64,000 bases of DNA from Luscinia megarhynchos (taxonomy: Eukaryota; Chordata; Aves; Passeriformes; Turdidae): the NCBI GenBank assembly GCA_034336665.1, contig CM067592.1:53806473-53870472 (forward strand). The letters are read 5' to 3'. The notes below the pieces were generated by a model, which saw only the letters and a program-made list of their open reading frames with translations, was not told the origin of the DNA and did not search any database. A program made the translations under genes and the position numbers. Below are positions 25,961 to 38,310 of this stretch, piece after piece; position 1 is the stretch's first letter, and each line of letters begins with the position of its first letter.

Positions 25961-28400
25961 TAGATAGACATAAACATGCAACCTGACAACACTAAAAATC
26001 CTCTTGCTGGAACAATGTATTTTTTTTTTAATCAAAAAATATTAATATTTTCCTCAAAACTGTGGAACAAAATAATAACTGAAACAGACTCTATTGCATT
26101 TTAATAGAAGGTGGCATTCTTTCTGTTGGATATTGCCTCTGAGTAAATCTGAAGCAAAGAATGCAAGGAAAGAAACTCAAAATTGACTTTGACATGCATA
26201 CCCATGGGAGACTGAGAATTTACATTTCATCTTCAAGCTTGCTGAGATGTCACTATAGGAAAAAGCAGTGGCAACATATCAACGTCTCTGCAATCAAGTA
26301 TGGAAGCTGCAGCCGGGAAACCTCAATTGCTCTGGAAACATTCTGCAACTTCCTTATTTCTAAACAGTGCTAAATTACAATTAAATGTGAAGTGAGAAAA
26401 ACAACACTCCAAAATAAAACTCCAAACCCAGCTACCTTCACTGACTGATCTTAAAAACAGAATACAACCCCCTGTTTTTCCCTCTAAATTGATTGGGGAT
26501 GTTGAAGAAACTACGGTCACTGCAGCTGCAAACTGTGACAGCACCTGCATGTGAGCAACAAATGAGGAGAACGCTCCAGATGAGTGTAGACAAATCTGAA
26601 ACTATACAAACATCCACCAAGACCTAGCTGCTTACAAGATAAATACCTGTGGCTCGCAACCCAGCTGATGATTAACAATCCTTTTGTGCTCTGTGGCCGT
26701 GTTACATATAAAACATCCAAAACTCAACTACTTAATGTGCTGGCATAGATACTGGTTGTAAGTATAAAGGCAACATTATATAGATACACAGAAGATATAT
26801 TAAAAGTCCACTTTCTTATTGGTACAATAATCCAGTAATATATATTGCACCAAATAATTGTAACAATGCCAAAGAATATTAAGCAAAACCACATATGCAT
26901 TAGCTGTATTGCTTCACACCTGGCCCAACACAAAACATTTATCTGAGAACTATTATTGCCCATAGTACCTTTACCTTCCTGTCTGTAACACTGACCTAAA
27001 GCCTATTGACATACTGTAGTCTGTTTCTGAAAGATTTAAAAATGGCTCACATTATCAAGTAAAGAGTTATTTGTCCAATTATGAAAAGATAATATGATCT
27101 AGAGTATACATTAGTTACTCTAAAGTTATAGACAACTTGCAAAACATGTTTTACACTTCAGATTTTTGCAAATTTCACTGCAGTACTTTTAACACTGTGA
27201 GCTTCTAGAATTACTGCACTTAAAAAGAACTACCAATATTTAATAACACATAAAGAAGTATAAAAAGATAATACAAATGATTGTATTTTTAACTATGTTA
27301 TACACCTAGAAGCAATTTAATTCTTGCTTAGAAAACTTCCACGAGTATAATAGCACTTTTGTTCAAATTTATACATAATACTGTAATGTGAATGGTGCAT
27401 AGCCTGATAGCAAGGTTTGTTATTCATAATCAGGGCAAAGCATAATGGCCTATGGAAACTATTTCACAGAAGCCAGCTTCTGTGGGTGGTTTCTGTCAAA
27501 AGAATAATTTGTACCCCTAGTGTAACATGGAAGTCTTGAAAATATTTTAAACCTTTTCCATTACAGCCAGATTACACAGGAAGTGGGGCTTTACTCTTTT
27601 ACACAACTGGAATCTATGAAATACTGAACCCAAGACAGAGAAATCCAAACATGTTTTTGGAAACAGCTTTGTTTAAAAAATACAATTAATCAAAACACTG
27701 ATTTGCATTCTGATGAATAAATAACGTCTTCTATGAGCAACAGAGTCCTCCTTCCTCCACACAATGCTAGTGAGGCATGCTGCTCTTCAGCGAAGGGCAC
27801 AATCTCCTCATCAGCTTCTACGTCCATTTTCTACCACAGGTGTTCTCTACAGAAGCTTTTTTTCTCCTATGCATTACAGATGTCTCCAACACTAAGGGCA
27901 CCTTGAATATGCAGCAAGTCTAAAGAAACCTTTCCAACTGCCATGTACTCACAGCAATTTAGAATGAAATGTACATTTTAAATTAAACGGGAAGAGAGGA
28001 ACAAAAGATAAATACTGTATTGGCATGCTGATAGCAAACTGATGCAAATGCTTTCTTTAGGATTTCTGTAACACTGAAAACACTAAGACAGGTTCAGAGC
28101 ATGATCTGTTCAACAATACTAACCAAAATTTTACAACTTCTAAAAGTAAGACTTATTAAAAAGGCATATTGTTGCCAAAATATGCTGTATGTTTTGCATC
28201 CATTCAGGGAACAAATAAAAAAAAGTCTCTATCCATTTTCAGAGTAATATAAACAGACAGCAAGTGAATGAGAAAATGAAACAATTGAAACGTGGTGCAA
28301 AGTGCCTGGTTAGAATATTTGTTTTTCAGGTTTGTTTATTTGGCTGCTATTTCTGCAGATGGATAAAGGAGGCATCATTTATGGGGTTTTTTTTTGGTGT
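25961..28400. other. Intronic sequence without recognised gene
   Basis: AT-rich unique sequence within intron 2. The several 60-80 codon open frames on both strands have no recognisable domains. Confidence 0.55.
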
Positions 28401-28499
28401 TCTAACATATCTCCGCAAAAGGAGTTATTGCAGTGAAAGTGGTGTACAAGAAGACAAATCTGAGAGTGAGACTGCAGTCATCCACGACTTTTATGTGGA

Positions 28500-29400
28500 G
28501 TAATTGTGCAGCTCCAGAAATTACAGTGAAGTTAGACCTGCTGTCTGGACAGCTGGGAGAAGCCAGTTATGTGAAGCGGACCCTCCCCCAGTTTTGCTAC
28601 CTGTCCATCCTGCAATGGGCTGAGAACAAGCCCGAGTACCCCGTCTGCAAGAGGAGGATACTGTCAGTCTTGCAGCTGGATGATGACTGCTTGGAGGATG
28701 TCACCACAACCCCTATGACATGAGTCATTCACCAGGTGGGAGTGGCTCTGGGACATGCAGCAGCCCAGGGCTTCCATCATCCTGGAGCACCCCAAAGGTG
28801 GGCTTCAAGGAGGAATGCTCAACGGCCTTCAGAACAATGCAAACAATTCTCCTCCAGACACTGCAACCCTGGATCCATCAGGAGATGGAGATACTTGGCA
28901 ACAGTGTTGGATGAGCCATGGTAGAAGACACCACCACAACCATCTCAACCACACATAGGATGGGTGCAGAGCTGCTGGGCTGGATGCTGGGAGTGTCCCT
29001 CCAAAACTGCACAGTGACATTCATGCAGCAGTGTGCACATGTCGCTGTGCAATGCACCAGAAAGGCGACATCCTCCACTGCTGCTAGTGACGGATCCTGG
29101 CAGCCACTCCTCAGCTACCATTGCCATTCTACAGTGCAAGGAAAGCCCCAGGTTTTCAGGTAAGGCTATGCCCAGGGCTGCCACTTCCAGATGGTGCAGT
29201 AAATACTCCCCTGAAGGGTCATAGAAACTCCTGAAGAGAAGGGAAAGAGACCTCCAAGACCTCTCCAGCAAACAGGAGCCCAGCACCACATCAGTGATGT
29301 TGGAAGGTGCCTTGGAACATGGCTAAAGCAGGAATGGGCCACCAACTTTGGCATGAGCCAGCCCTCAAAAGCTCTCAGCCCCAACTATCAAAATAAAATA
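28500..29400 (+). pseudogene. Decayed Topors-like RING-finger copy
   Basis: Frame 1 at about 28532-28720 reads LGEASYVKRTLPQFCYLSIL, then QWAENKPEYPVCKRRILSVL. This is the back half of a C3HC4 RING of the Topors-like type, with the HQFC-type and PxCKRR landmarks. Several zinc ligands are gone: the first Cys pair is absent, the expected CLH is TLP, the Cys in the FCxxC position is Ser, and ECPLC is EYPVC. An in-frame TGA lies at 28721-28723; the same frame resumes after it as VIHQVGVALGHAAAQGFHHP. A shift near 28800 then leads to AFRTMQTILLQTLQPWIHQE, which resembles the family's downstream helical domain. Another stop (28912-28914) is followed by VEDTTTTISTT and GVSLQNCTVTFMQQ. It cannot make a functional RING. 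Topors-like genes are multicopy in songbirds by my recollection; the family assignment needs a search. It is antisense to SNX24. Confidence 0.65.
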
Positions 29401-30044
29401 AATGCATAAATCTACAGGAAAAGTCTCAGTGTTATTAACAGTATATATTCTACCCTCACTGTTTTTCACTTTTTTTGCTAGGTAGGATAGAATGCTAATG
29501 CTGATGGGTCCTTCTACCTTGTGCCAGGTACTGTTCCATTGTTCCTCTAGAGGCAAGTACTGCCCAGCTCCACGCATGCATTTTTGCAGTTGGTCCTGGG
29601 ACAGGTGTTTGCAGCTGGGAGTCTCCAGAGGCAGCCTCTGACCCACTGCCCATCACCTCAGGCCTGGCCTCTTCTCTGTACCTTCTGCTCCATGTCCCTG
29701 GGCTCTGCTGTCCTACCAGCCTGCACTGCCTGGTGCAGCCTTACTGTGGTGGTGCACAAATCTCTCCTCTTGCCAGCAGTCAGAATTCAGTGCTGCTCTC
29801 TACATCATGCCAGAGCTGTACCCTCTACAGCAGAAGCCCAGGTATAAAGTCCTGCCCCTGTGAAGGGACAGCCACATGTGGGGCAGCTGCCCAGATGGTG
29901 AGCATCCTAGGAAAGGCTTCTGCACACATCCACAGGCTTTCTTCTCACTCTTCCAGATCCAGCCTTGGTGTTGGCTTTTCTTCCCCTCTGATTGCAAAGG
30001 ACCCACCTGCAGGTGCTCAGCAGATAGACGCCCAGTGGCTGAGG
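29401..30044. other. GC-rich stretch of unknown origin
   Basis: Lies between the RING relic and the following CR1, and is distinctly richer in GC than the surrounding intron. Open frames here (29584-29847 and 29733-30131, plus strand) are Ser/Cys/Ala-rich and not recognised. It could be the 3' tail of the Topors-like copy or a separate repeat. Confidence 0.5.
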
Positions 30045-30445
30045 ATGCTAAGTTTGCTTAGTTTGGAGAGAAGTATGACGAGGATGATCTCACTGCTTCC
30101 TGAGGAGGGGAAGTGGAGCGAGAGGTGTTGAGCATTTCTGGGATTTCTCCTTGGGATCCAGTGACAGGACATGTGGGAATGGCTCATAGATGTGCCAGGC
30201 GAGGTTCAGAGTGAACATCAGGAAACATTTCTTTACCAAGAGCGTGATCAAACACCAAAACAGGCTTCTTCAAGAGGTGGTGGATGTCTCAAGCCTGTCA
30301 GCGACATTTGAACAATGCCCTTAACATAATGCTGCAATTTCTGGCAATCCCTGCATTGTTTAGGCAGTTGGACTATATAATTGTTGTACATCTTTTCCAA
30401 CTGAAAATATTCAATTCTATTTCTAATTCTAATTCTGTACTACAT
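30045..30445 (+). mobile_element. CR1 LINE 3' end, plus strand, TTCTAA-type tail
   Basis: Sense CR1 sequence: cttcctgaggaggggaagtg, gggatccagtgacaggacat, ggaaacatttctttaccaag, then aggcagttggacta and a tail of repeated ttctaattctaat (30414-30438). The 3' region differs from the 22.2-kb and 61-kb copies, so at least two CR1 subfamilies are present. No coding capacity. Confidence 0.9.
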
Positions 30446-31945
30446 CGCATTATACATATACTGTACTATTCTAACAACAGGAGACTGCCTACTTGGATAG
30501 GGTGCATTTAGAGGATATAAATTCTGATTTTTCCCTCTTAATGTTTCCTAGCCTATTTCACTGTATAAACTCTATTCATCTGCTTTACCTTCAACTGCAG
30601 AATTATTCTCATCTGGAAAACAAAGCACTCATATATCGCAAGGCTTAGTAGTGGGTGATTGAGTTATGTTACTGTTTCTGACACTGTTGCTTATTTAGTT
30701 TCATATTTAATATGAACAAAAGGATGACAATATCTGAGACATATCTGTATTAAAACAATAAACAAGGAAATGAGTATCAATAAGCGGCAGGTGATACCAC
30801 TACTGAGGCAAGAAGCCAATAGGCAAGAAGAACTAGCACACCTTAATTATGGTACAGTAAAGCAAATGGTTCTTGTCTTTGGACTATTTATGGGTCAATA
30901 GCTGCCTTTTGTTCAGATAAGTTTGCCTAAACCTATACAACTTACAAGCCTGGCAAAATCATCCTCTGTAGCACCAGGTTAATGCTTCTTTCCTGAGCTA
31001 ATTCAGGACCACCAGCAAACATCCTGGTGGAAATAAACTCCTCTGACATTGCACTGACAGGAGCTGTAAATATCCATGCTGGTCTCCGTTGTTTGCAGAA
31101 ATAGCTTTTCCATAATGAAGGCAAGCAGAACCAGTCAAAGTGGCTGACTGTGCCCACACTCCATTGCCACTCAGACCTACAAGCCAAGAGACGTTTAGTT
31201 GAGCCAGATCCTAGGACTGAAGCTCTTCATTACAGCCCCACTGCTGCGGGCTGCAATGCTCCTCCAGAATTCTCCTTGACAATATTGGCCTCCATAAAGC
31301 AGAAAAAGAAAGTAAAGTTTGACTTTCAGCAGCACAACTGCACAGCAGCATTCAGTTCAGCTTGGAGAGAAAAAATCATACTTTTTCTTTAACACTGATC
31401 AAAGCAATTTAAAGAAGTATTAGTGAATAATCAGCCTTGAAAGTACCGAGTTCCCTTCTATATGTTACTAAGATGATTCAGTAGACAAGCTTAGCAAATA
31501 TTTTGTATTACATTAATTAATTTAATTACTTGGTCATTTTCATGTCTGGTTTCCTTATGTACAAAAGTTGTTTCCTCACCTTTACATATGGCAAGTTAGC
31601 AATAAAATTCATAGAACTAACAAATTATTTGCCTAACTGGGAAAAAAACCCACTCTACTTTTTTGTAGTTGGAACGTGACTTTACAAGAAGACAAAAAAT
31701 ACAGACAGCATTTTAGCCAAACAGCAAGTAAATAATAATCAAAAAGAAAAGGAGACAAAGTAACATGTGAGAAATCATCATGCCCTTCTACAAAACAGAG
31801 AAGAAATTGAGTTAGTTAGGAATTAATTTCCAGAGGCACAAATCACAGCATGTATTGAAGATAAACCATGTATAGTTACAATTACGAGAGGAAAACATTA
31901 CTGAGGCAAAACAAAACTACATATTATAAAGAAAAAAATCAGTAC
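30446..31945. other. Intronic sequence without recognised gene
   Basis: Remaining part of intron 2 up to the exon 2 donor. No coding exon, repeat family or RNA gene recognised. Confidence 0.55.
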
Positions 31946-32029
31946 CTTTTTATGAAGTGCGTGGAATTCACTATACCTCTTCTCCACAAAATGTTTCCTT
32001 CCATTCATCAGCACTTCTATTTTAAAGAC
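31946..32029 (-). CDS. SNX24: SNX24 coding exon 2 (N-terminal half of PX domain)
   Basis: Internal coding exon of sorting nexin 24, a small PX-domain protein that binds phosphoinositides on endosomal or Golgi-type membranes. On the minus strand an AG acceptor (complement of 32030-32031) precedes 28 codons, and a GT donor (complement of 31944-31945, reading gtact) follows. The translation starts [10 protein letters not shown], ends SEFHALHKK, and matches human SNX24 residues about 21-48 as I recall them. It contains the PX-family RYSEF motif, whose arginine contacts the phosphoinositide 3-phosphate in PX domains. The exon is 84 nt and phase 0 at both ends. The reading frame stays open past the donor into intron 2, so ORF length alone would mislead. 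SNX22 is the nearest paralogue, but the match is much closer to SNX24. Confidence 0.96.
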
Positions 32030-35000
32030 CTGAAAATTATAAATAATAAAAAGGAGGATAATGTTACTTGCACTAAACAGTTTAGTGACATGACTGTGAC
32101 TGCACATTTTACCACAGTCATTCTTCTAAGTAGTCCCAAAAAAACCCAATGTGCTTCATGACTTGCAGAAGTGCAACAGCAACTAATGGCAAATATGGCT
32201 GAATCTCCTGTTAACATGTTTGTTCAGCAAATATATTAAAAAAAAACCTTAAGCATGGACTATGTGCATTACACTAAAAACTAAGCATTAAAACATCTCC
32301 TTTCAGAAAGATGTAACATACTTTGAACTCATCAAAAAAAAATAAAAAAGAATGGTAGGAACAGAAAAAAAACAGGAAGAGAAGAAAGAGTTTAATTCTT
32401 TCCCCCTTCTTACAATCATACTAATACATGCACACATGTTCAGTAAGAGCTGCATAATACATGCATTAAGTTATGCATGGAAATAGAGAAATGAATGCAA
32501 GTACTATATTCTAGGCTAAATTCCTCCTAACCTATAAATTCATCTCTAGTCTCAATTGAACTTGCGCTATGTACGCTCTAGGAAAAAACAAAACAAAACA
32601 CACACATGGCAAATACTTGTTTTCTTTGTATGATACATGTGACAGCTTTTGTTGCTGCCTCTGGAAGGTTGAAAGGCCAGCAGAAGCTACTCTCTGGATC
32701 CACTAATTAGTAGTCACTCACATGACATTTTCTTGATTCTCAGGTCAGCAGGTCAGTTTTGAGGGCAGGTGCCTTGAAATATTTTGAGGTACTCAAGAAA
32801 ACATGGTCTATTAAATGAAGACAAAATCAGCTGAGAAGTAATTCAGAAAAGGTGCTTGTTTTATCTAGGAGTTCTTTGTTTTCTGTTTTGCCCAGAAAAT
32901 GCTGGAAATAATTATTTTCAGGACAATGAGAAACAATGTTCAGCACAGATGATCACATCAAGACCCAAAACTTAGCCAAATAAAATGTTCTTTGAAATAA
33001 ATTTGCAAACAGTGTTTATTCCTGAAAGCAGAAAAAAGGGTTTTCTGTCACAACACTCTCAGCTAGCATTGATCAGAGCAAACACTGACATACCATACTG
33101 GATAAACACTTTCTATTGTCCTCTAGAATCTGCCTTTCAAATAGGTCAAAATGCTATGGTTTTCACTGGCTAGCCACACAACATTAAAAACAGACAGCAT
33201 TTTATTTAATCTAGACTGAAATGCTTTTTACCTGTATTTACCTTGAATGCATAGTCATGTCACACCAATATTCACATTACCAAAATTAGTTTGAATCACT
33301 GTAATAACTGTGCTACAGTCTACATCTTTGAATAGGACTACGCCTGTGTTCTACCAGTAGGAACAGATGACCTTATTCGGGTGCATTGATTTTGGAGTGC
33401 TTAGGAAGAACAGTCAGTGGCTATTAAACATTTTTCCTCCACATATAAAAAAAACTACAAGGCACCCCTACAACTTATAAGGGCATATGCAAAGGAAAAT
33501 TAATGTAGATGTTTTTCCTTAGTTAAGACTTAACATACTAATTAAAGAAGAAGAAAATATTTACATTTCAGATTCTACACAGTATATGAAAGAAATAGTT
33601 CTGCAATGAACAATATGGTTTGGATTGCACAGGAACAAAGGAGTTTTAGGGATAACTTATTAGAAAGAATGGATAACAAAATATGAAAGTAGTTAAGTGA
33701 AAAGTGATCATGGGTCTCTAGCTGTGTTGCAACAGTTTTGTATTTAATTATATTAAGTCTCCAGGAATTATGAGGAACTCATAATACCCACTCATACCTC
33801 AGTTAGCTAAGAGTCACTCATCACTTCAATTTTAGCACTTCCGTTGGCTACAGGGTTTGCCGAGCAATTTGGAGAAGTCTAAGGGGCTCCTGCCTCAGCT
33901 ATGAGCACTCCCTTGACAGGTAACTTTCTTGTGAATCACAGGTTGGCATGTGCAGCTCCATTTTGATTTTATATATGTATATATAATATATATATATATA
34001 TACATATATATACATATATATATACATATATTATGTGTCTTCAGAGAAATATCTGTCCCTCTGAAACCTAAAAATCCATCTTTTCATGAAGGAAAATAGT
34101 GTGATTATAGTGTGAAATGAAATACAAATCCCTATGCAGACCTTCTTTTCAAAGCATGTATCTATTTTGTTCTGTCTCATCATGGGTTAAGAAACCACAT
34201 AAAATATTTCAGAACACCAGGAACTATGCCACATTTATTCTTCCTCCTGAGTTAATTACAGTTTCATAATTTTTGCTAATGTCATGACACTGAACAATAT
34301 ATTTGACAGTTACTTTCACAGAAGGTGCAAGAGAAAAGCAAAGCTTAGCATGCAAAGTAATGTTATTTTAAAATACAGACATTGCCACGCTTATACCCTC
34401 AACTCCTTGCACCAGTGTAGAGGCTTTAACTTGCCCCTCACTATCTAGAGGCCTCAGATCCAGCTTTAGAACTAAAACTTACAAAATCAACAACAACTCT
34501 ACTATGCTTGAAGTTGAATATCACTGTTTGAAAACAAAACTGTGCAAATGATTTTTCTCATCTATTCACTGTGGCACCTATACTTCAAAAATATAAAGCA
34601 ATTTGTGATAGCTAAGAGGACAATTCAGAAATGTTTTTGTTTCATTTAAATCTAATTATTAAACTGATTTACAGAGTAACTTCTAAAGCAGAAATGCAAG
34701 AAATAACACAATTGTGTTTGTAAACTTGTATTATTCCATGACTATTTAGACTGCATAAATTCCAGATTTGCCTCCTCACTATTTACCAGATCAGAATTCA
34801 CAAGGGCAAATTAAAAGTATATAAATTAGTTTCTGTGCCACTGTTTCATAAAATGACATGGCTTTGTGCCAAATACAAAAAGATACATACATTAAGTTGG
34901 GGGAGAGAGATAGGATCTTTTCATGGATGCAAAACAGCTATAAGCAAATCTCGCACAAATTTAACTGTGCAATCGCAGGCCCTGGCAGAAAAACAATGCA

Positions 35001-36949
35001 CGGAAACTGGTGAACACAGATGAAAGTGCCAAAATAAAGACGGAAGAACTATGGGGGAAAAAATGCAACAGTGCTAGGAAATTACTTTTCTAGTAAAAAT
35101 GTTCATTGAACAGATAACTCTGAAAAGATATATGACTTTTTGTAAGCGATAGATAATTAAATGAAAAATGCGAGAATTAATCTCCGAATTAGACAAGCAA
35201 AACACTTTTCCCATAGTCACTGAAATACCAGAAATTACACTGCACTGAACGATTTGTAGTTCACCCTGACCAGGACACAAGGGACCAGAGATTTGAAGAC
35301 ACCAATTAGAAAATTCCAAGAGTACTCTGAAACTAGAAACATCTCATTGTTCTTGTTGGTGCCACAATACTTATCAGCAATGTCTGCACATTGTTAGAAG
35401 ATCATTCTCCATTAAAAGCATTCTTCCAACAGACTTTAACCCACACAAATAATGTATGGGGCAAAAATCTCTGAAAATTATATCAGTATGAATAATGCCA
35501 ATCTTTTAAACTAGCAGAATTGCAGATCTGCCACTGTAATTCATAACCACCAAATTTGTGTCAAAAATTTCAGAAAAAGAATTCCTACAGTCTTTGTTAA
35601 TAAAATAGTAAAAACTTTCAGGTCTGGGCATAAAACAGTTTTACACATTTTTTTTTTTCCTCTTCACTTTGTTACAATTATATGGACTATATTCAGATTC
35701 TTGAAACCATTTTCCCCTTCTCTTATTGCTAGCAACTATGCCTAATTTTGCCATTTTATTGAATTTATCTGTTTCTGATCATTACCAAATCTCTAAATGA
35801 ATGATCCTTTCTCAATATTTTCAAGAAGAACACACGCATTTCTCCTCTTATTGCAGAAACTAGACAGTACTACATAACAATTAAACCGGATTATATATGG
35901 GCAAAAAAATGGGTACTTTATCATTGTAAATTTTGAAGACAAATAGCCCAAATGGAAGAAAACAGGAACTAATAAAATGTACAAGAAACTGCCCATGGTA
36001 CCCAAGAGTGCATATCATGAATTGTGGGTAGCACTGACACTGCCCCCCTTCATTCTTACCTACGTTACATGTGTACATTGGATACAAAAGGACATCTTTT
36101 ATTGATAATCTGATGCAAAAATATGCAGCTCCAGTAACAGTCCCAAAAAGTCCTACAATGATCAATTTAACAAAAAAATGCAGACAAGAATGACAAACAT
36201 GACCATGAGTAGGGATGAAAACTAACAAGTATAGTAACATCTCAGCTTGGTTTTTTTTTACTTAAGAAATACACAGATGACTGTCACACTCACTTATGGA
36301 AATGATACTGGCTACATAGTTTACTATTATGGTAAATTAATCCTAACATATTGTGTATACTTATACACAGAAAAGTGGATTGCAATACTTTTGAAAAATT
36401 ACAGTTGAAAAAGACATTTGGGGTATTGTCATTTGGAATAAGGAGATACAAAAAATAGAAGCAGAAAAAGATAAATTTAAGAAAACCAGATACATTTGTC
36501 TAACATTCACCAGGAAGGAAAACTTCACAAAATTCTAGTGTCATGGTTTTATCTCTCAAGACCAAGTTTACTGATCCTAATTCTATTTAATATATTACTT
36601 ACAGAAATAAATGCACTCCTTCAAACGCTTCAGTATACATGACAGACTTTTGTCTGAGAAACAGCTAGTTTCAAAGTGTCAAGAAAACTCAACTTTAAAC
36701 GTTTGCCATGACCATATGGAAGGAATTCCAGAGCAAATGAAATGACAGCTACGATCCATGAAACACTAATAGGATTTCCACGTGTTTAGTGTTTCATTAT
36801 TGCTCAGACAACAGCACATTTTCTATCATGGTTGTGCTACGACTATGACTAGAAGAAGACCGCAGAAAATAGTAGAGATCAAAAGATAACTTTAAGACTA
36901 TTTCCATCCTACTGTTTCAGAGGAAAACAATATTCTACACAATCAGTAA
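32030..36949. other. Intronic sequence without recognised gene
   Basis: AT-rich sequence upstream of exon 2. Apart from the TA repeat at 33969-34033 nothing is recognised. The stretch 35074-35320 looks less repetitive on the minus strand but shows no known domain. Confidence 0.5.
33969..34033. repeat. (TA)n-rich microsatellite
   Basis: Alternating TA with periodic C (tacatatatatacatata), self-complementary over most of its length. Confidence 0.9.
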
Positions 36950-38310
36950 GAACACCTGGGTGGTGGTGGTAACCAGAGCTGCATGTAGCTGCAACAGCAG
37001 CTCTGAACCTTAGGAGTGTCAGTGCCTCATGGCAATGCTCCACACTTCCAAATGCCCTCCACAGCAAAGGTGGAGACGAAGATAGTATTCAGAGCCAACT
37101 CAAACTTCAGAGTAGCCCTGATAAAACTGAATCTCACTATTCCTCAAATGAAAACACATTAACTTATTCTGACTTCATCTTTTGGAAAGCAGGGCAGCAA
37201 AACTCAGTTCTGCATCGGGCACAGGGCAGCTCAAGGGCAAAGAGGCTGACATGGGTCACAGACATGAGGCAAGGGAAATCTCCCTTTTGCTCTCCAACCA
37301 TATTCCCCCCAGTTCTAATTCTCCTTTGTCTAGCACCCAGTGTTTACTTTGGTTATCGTCACCATTTCAAATTTCTGAAACTTAAGACATTCTATTCCTT
37401 GGGTGGGTTGCTTACAGTCACATCTGTCGACTCCTCTCTTTAGAAATTGTTCCTCTACACAAGCAGCCCTTACATGAGCTCCTGCAGTCTGCCTGTAAAG
37501 AAAGGGCCCCCTTTCTGCTGCAGGGCAAACGAGTTGGGACACAGTAAAGAAGAAAGAAGTATAGCCCCAAAGAGACCTGTTTGCTCCATGTGGTTTTGCT
37601 TTGGGCCTCAAACAAGAGATGAGAGAGTCTGCCAGAGGCAGTAAAGGAAGAGAAGGGAATGCCTGAGGAACTGAGAGTGTTGGGAGGGAGTATGAACAGG
37701 CACGGAGCTAAGAGTCATCCACCCTTCCTGGTATCATCCTCACACATGCTGAACATTTTCCTGATGGCTATGAGAGCAGGCAAAAAGCCAGAGCTGCAGT
37801 GGGGAAACTCAGCTGGTGCAGGTCTTGGTCCTTGAAGATTCTTCTACCTCCCTCCTCACCTGGTGCAGGTGCTCCTCGTGCCTGCACCTCACCCTCCAGC
37901 AGTACAGCTCTGCTCAACACACATTTCACTTCTACTGAGGGGCTCCAAAGAGACTCAGATCCTCTGCATTATCAGTTACAAGACTTGCTTATCTCACCTA
38001 AAGTCAGCTCAAAAGATGGGTTGAACTCAGAGTCCCTTCCCTCATGCCAAGCACTGTCATCTCTGTTATATGAAATCAGACAGTTCCACTTAGTCCCAAG
38101 TACAATGTACATGATTAAGTTACAGCACAAGGAAAAAAGTACACAGATTATTGACTATGAAAATGAAAGCATGATATTATCCAATTATGACACTGCTTTG
38201 CCCAGAGTTTGTGAGGGAGAAAAACCACGACAGAGAAGTGAAATGTTCGCTGTAGGATTTCCAGGGAGTATTTCCAATGGCTCCAGCCTGTGTAAAGCCG
38301 TTACCTGATC
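36950..38310. other. GC-richer stretch, unexplained
   Basis: Base composition is clearly less AT-rich than the flanks, with Ser/Pro/Gln-rich open frames on both strands. The longest is 169 codons (37799-38308, plus strand). That frame has no recognisable domain, no obvious splice or Kozak support and an abrupt composition change along its length. It is therefore not called as a gene. It may be an old repeat or a conserved noncoding segment. Confidence 0.4.

Larger units (their letters stand above)
25221..31945 (-). other. SNX24: SNX24 intron 2 (complete)
   Basis: A complete 6725-bp intron, GT...AG on the minus strand, between the two PX exons. It contains an AT/CA repeat cluster with a perfect inverted repeat near exon 3, the Topors-like RING pseudogene, a GC-rich block and a plus-strand CR1 end. 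The 3' splice site has a long T-rich tract. The rest (25905-28400 and 30450-31945) is AT-rich unique sequence in which I see no gene. Confidence 0.9.

Noticed and set aside
29733..30131. 132-codon plus-strand frame
   Set aside because: Runs from unassigned GC-rich DNA into CR1; composition-driven.
35881..36240. 119-codon minus-strand frame with hydrophobic stretches
   Set aside because: Hydrophobicity follows from T-rich codons; no recognised family or splice context.
37799..38308. 169-codon plus-strand frame as a gene
   Set aside because: No domain, weak start context and no neighbouring exon; kept only as part of an unexplained GC-richer stretch.
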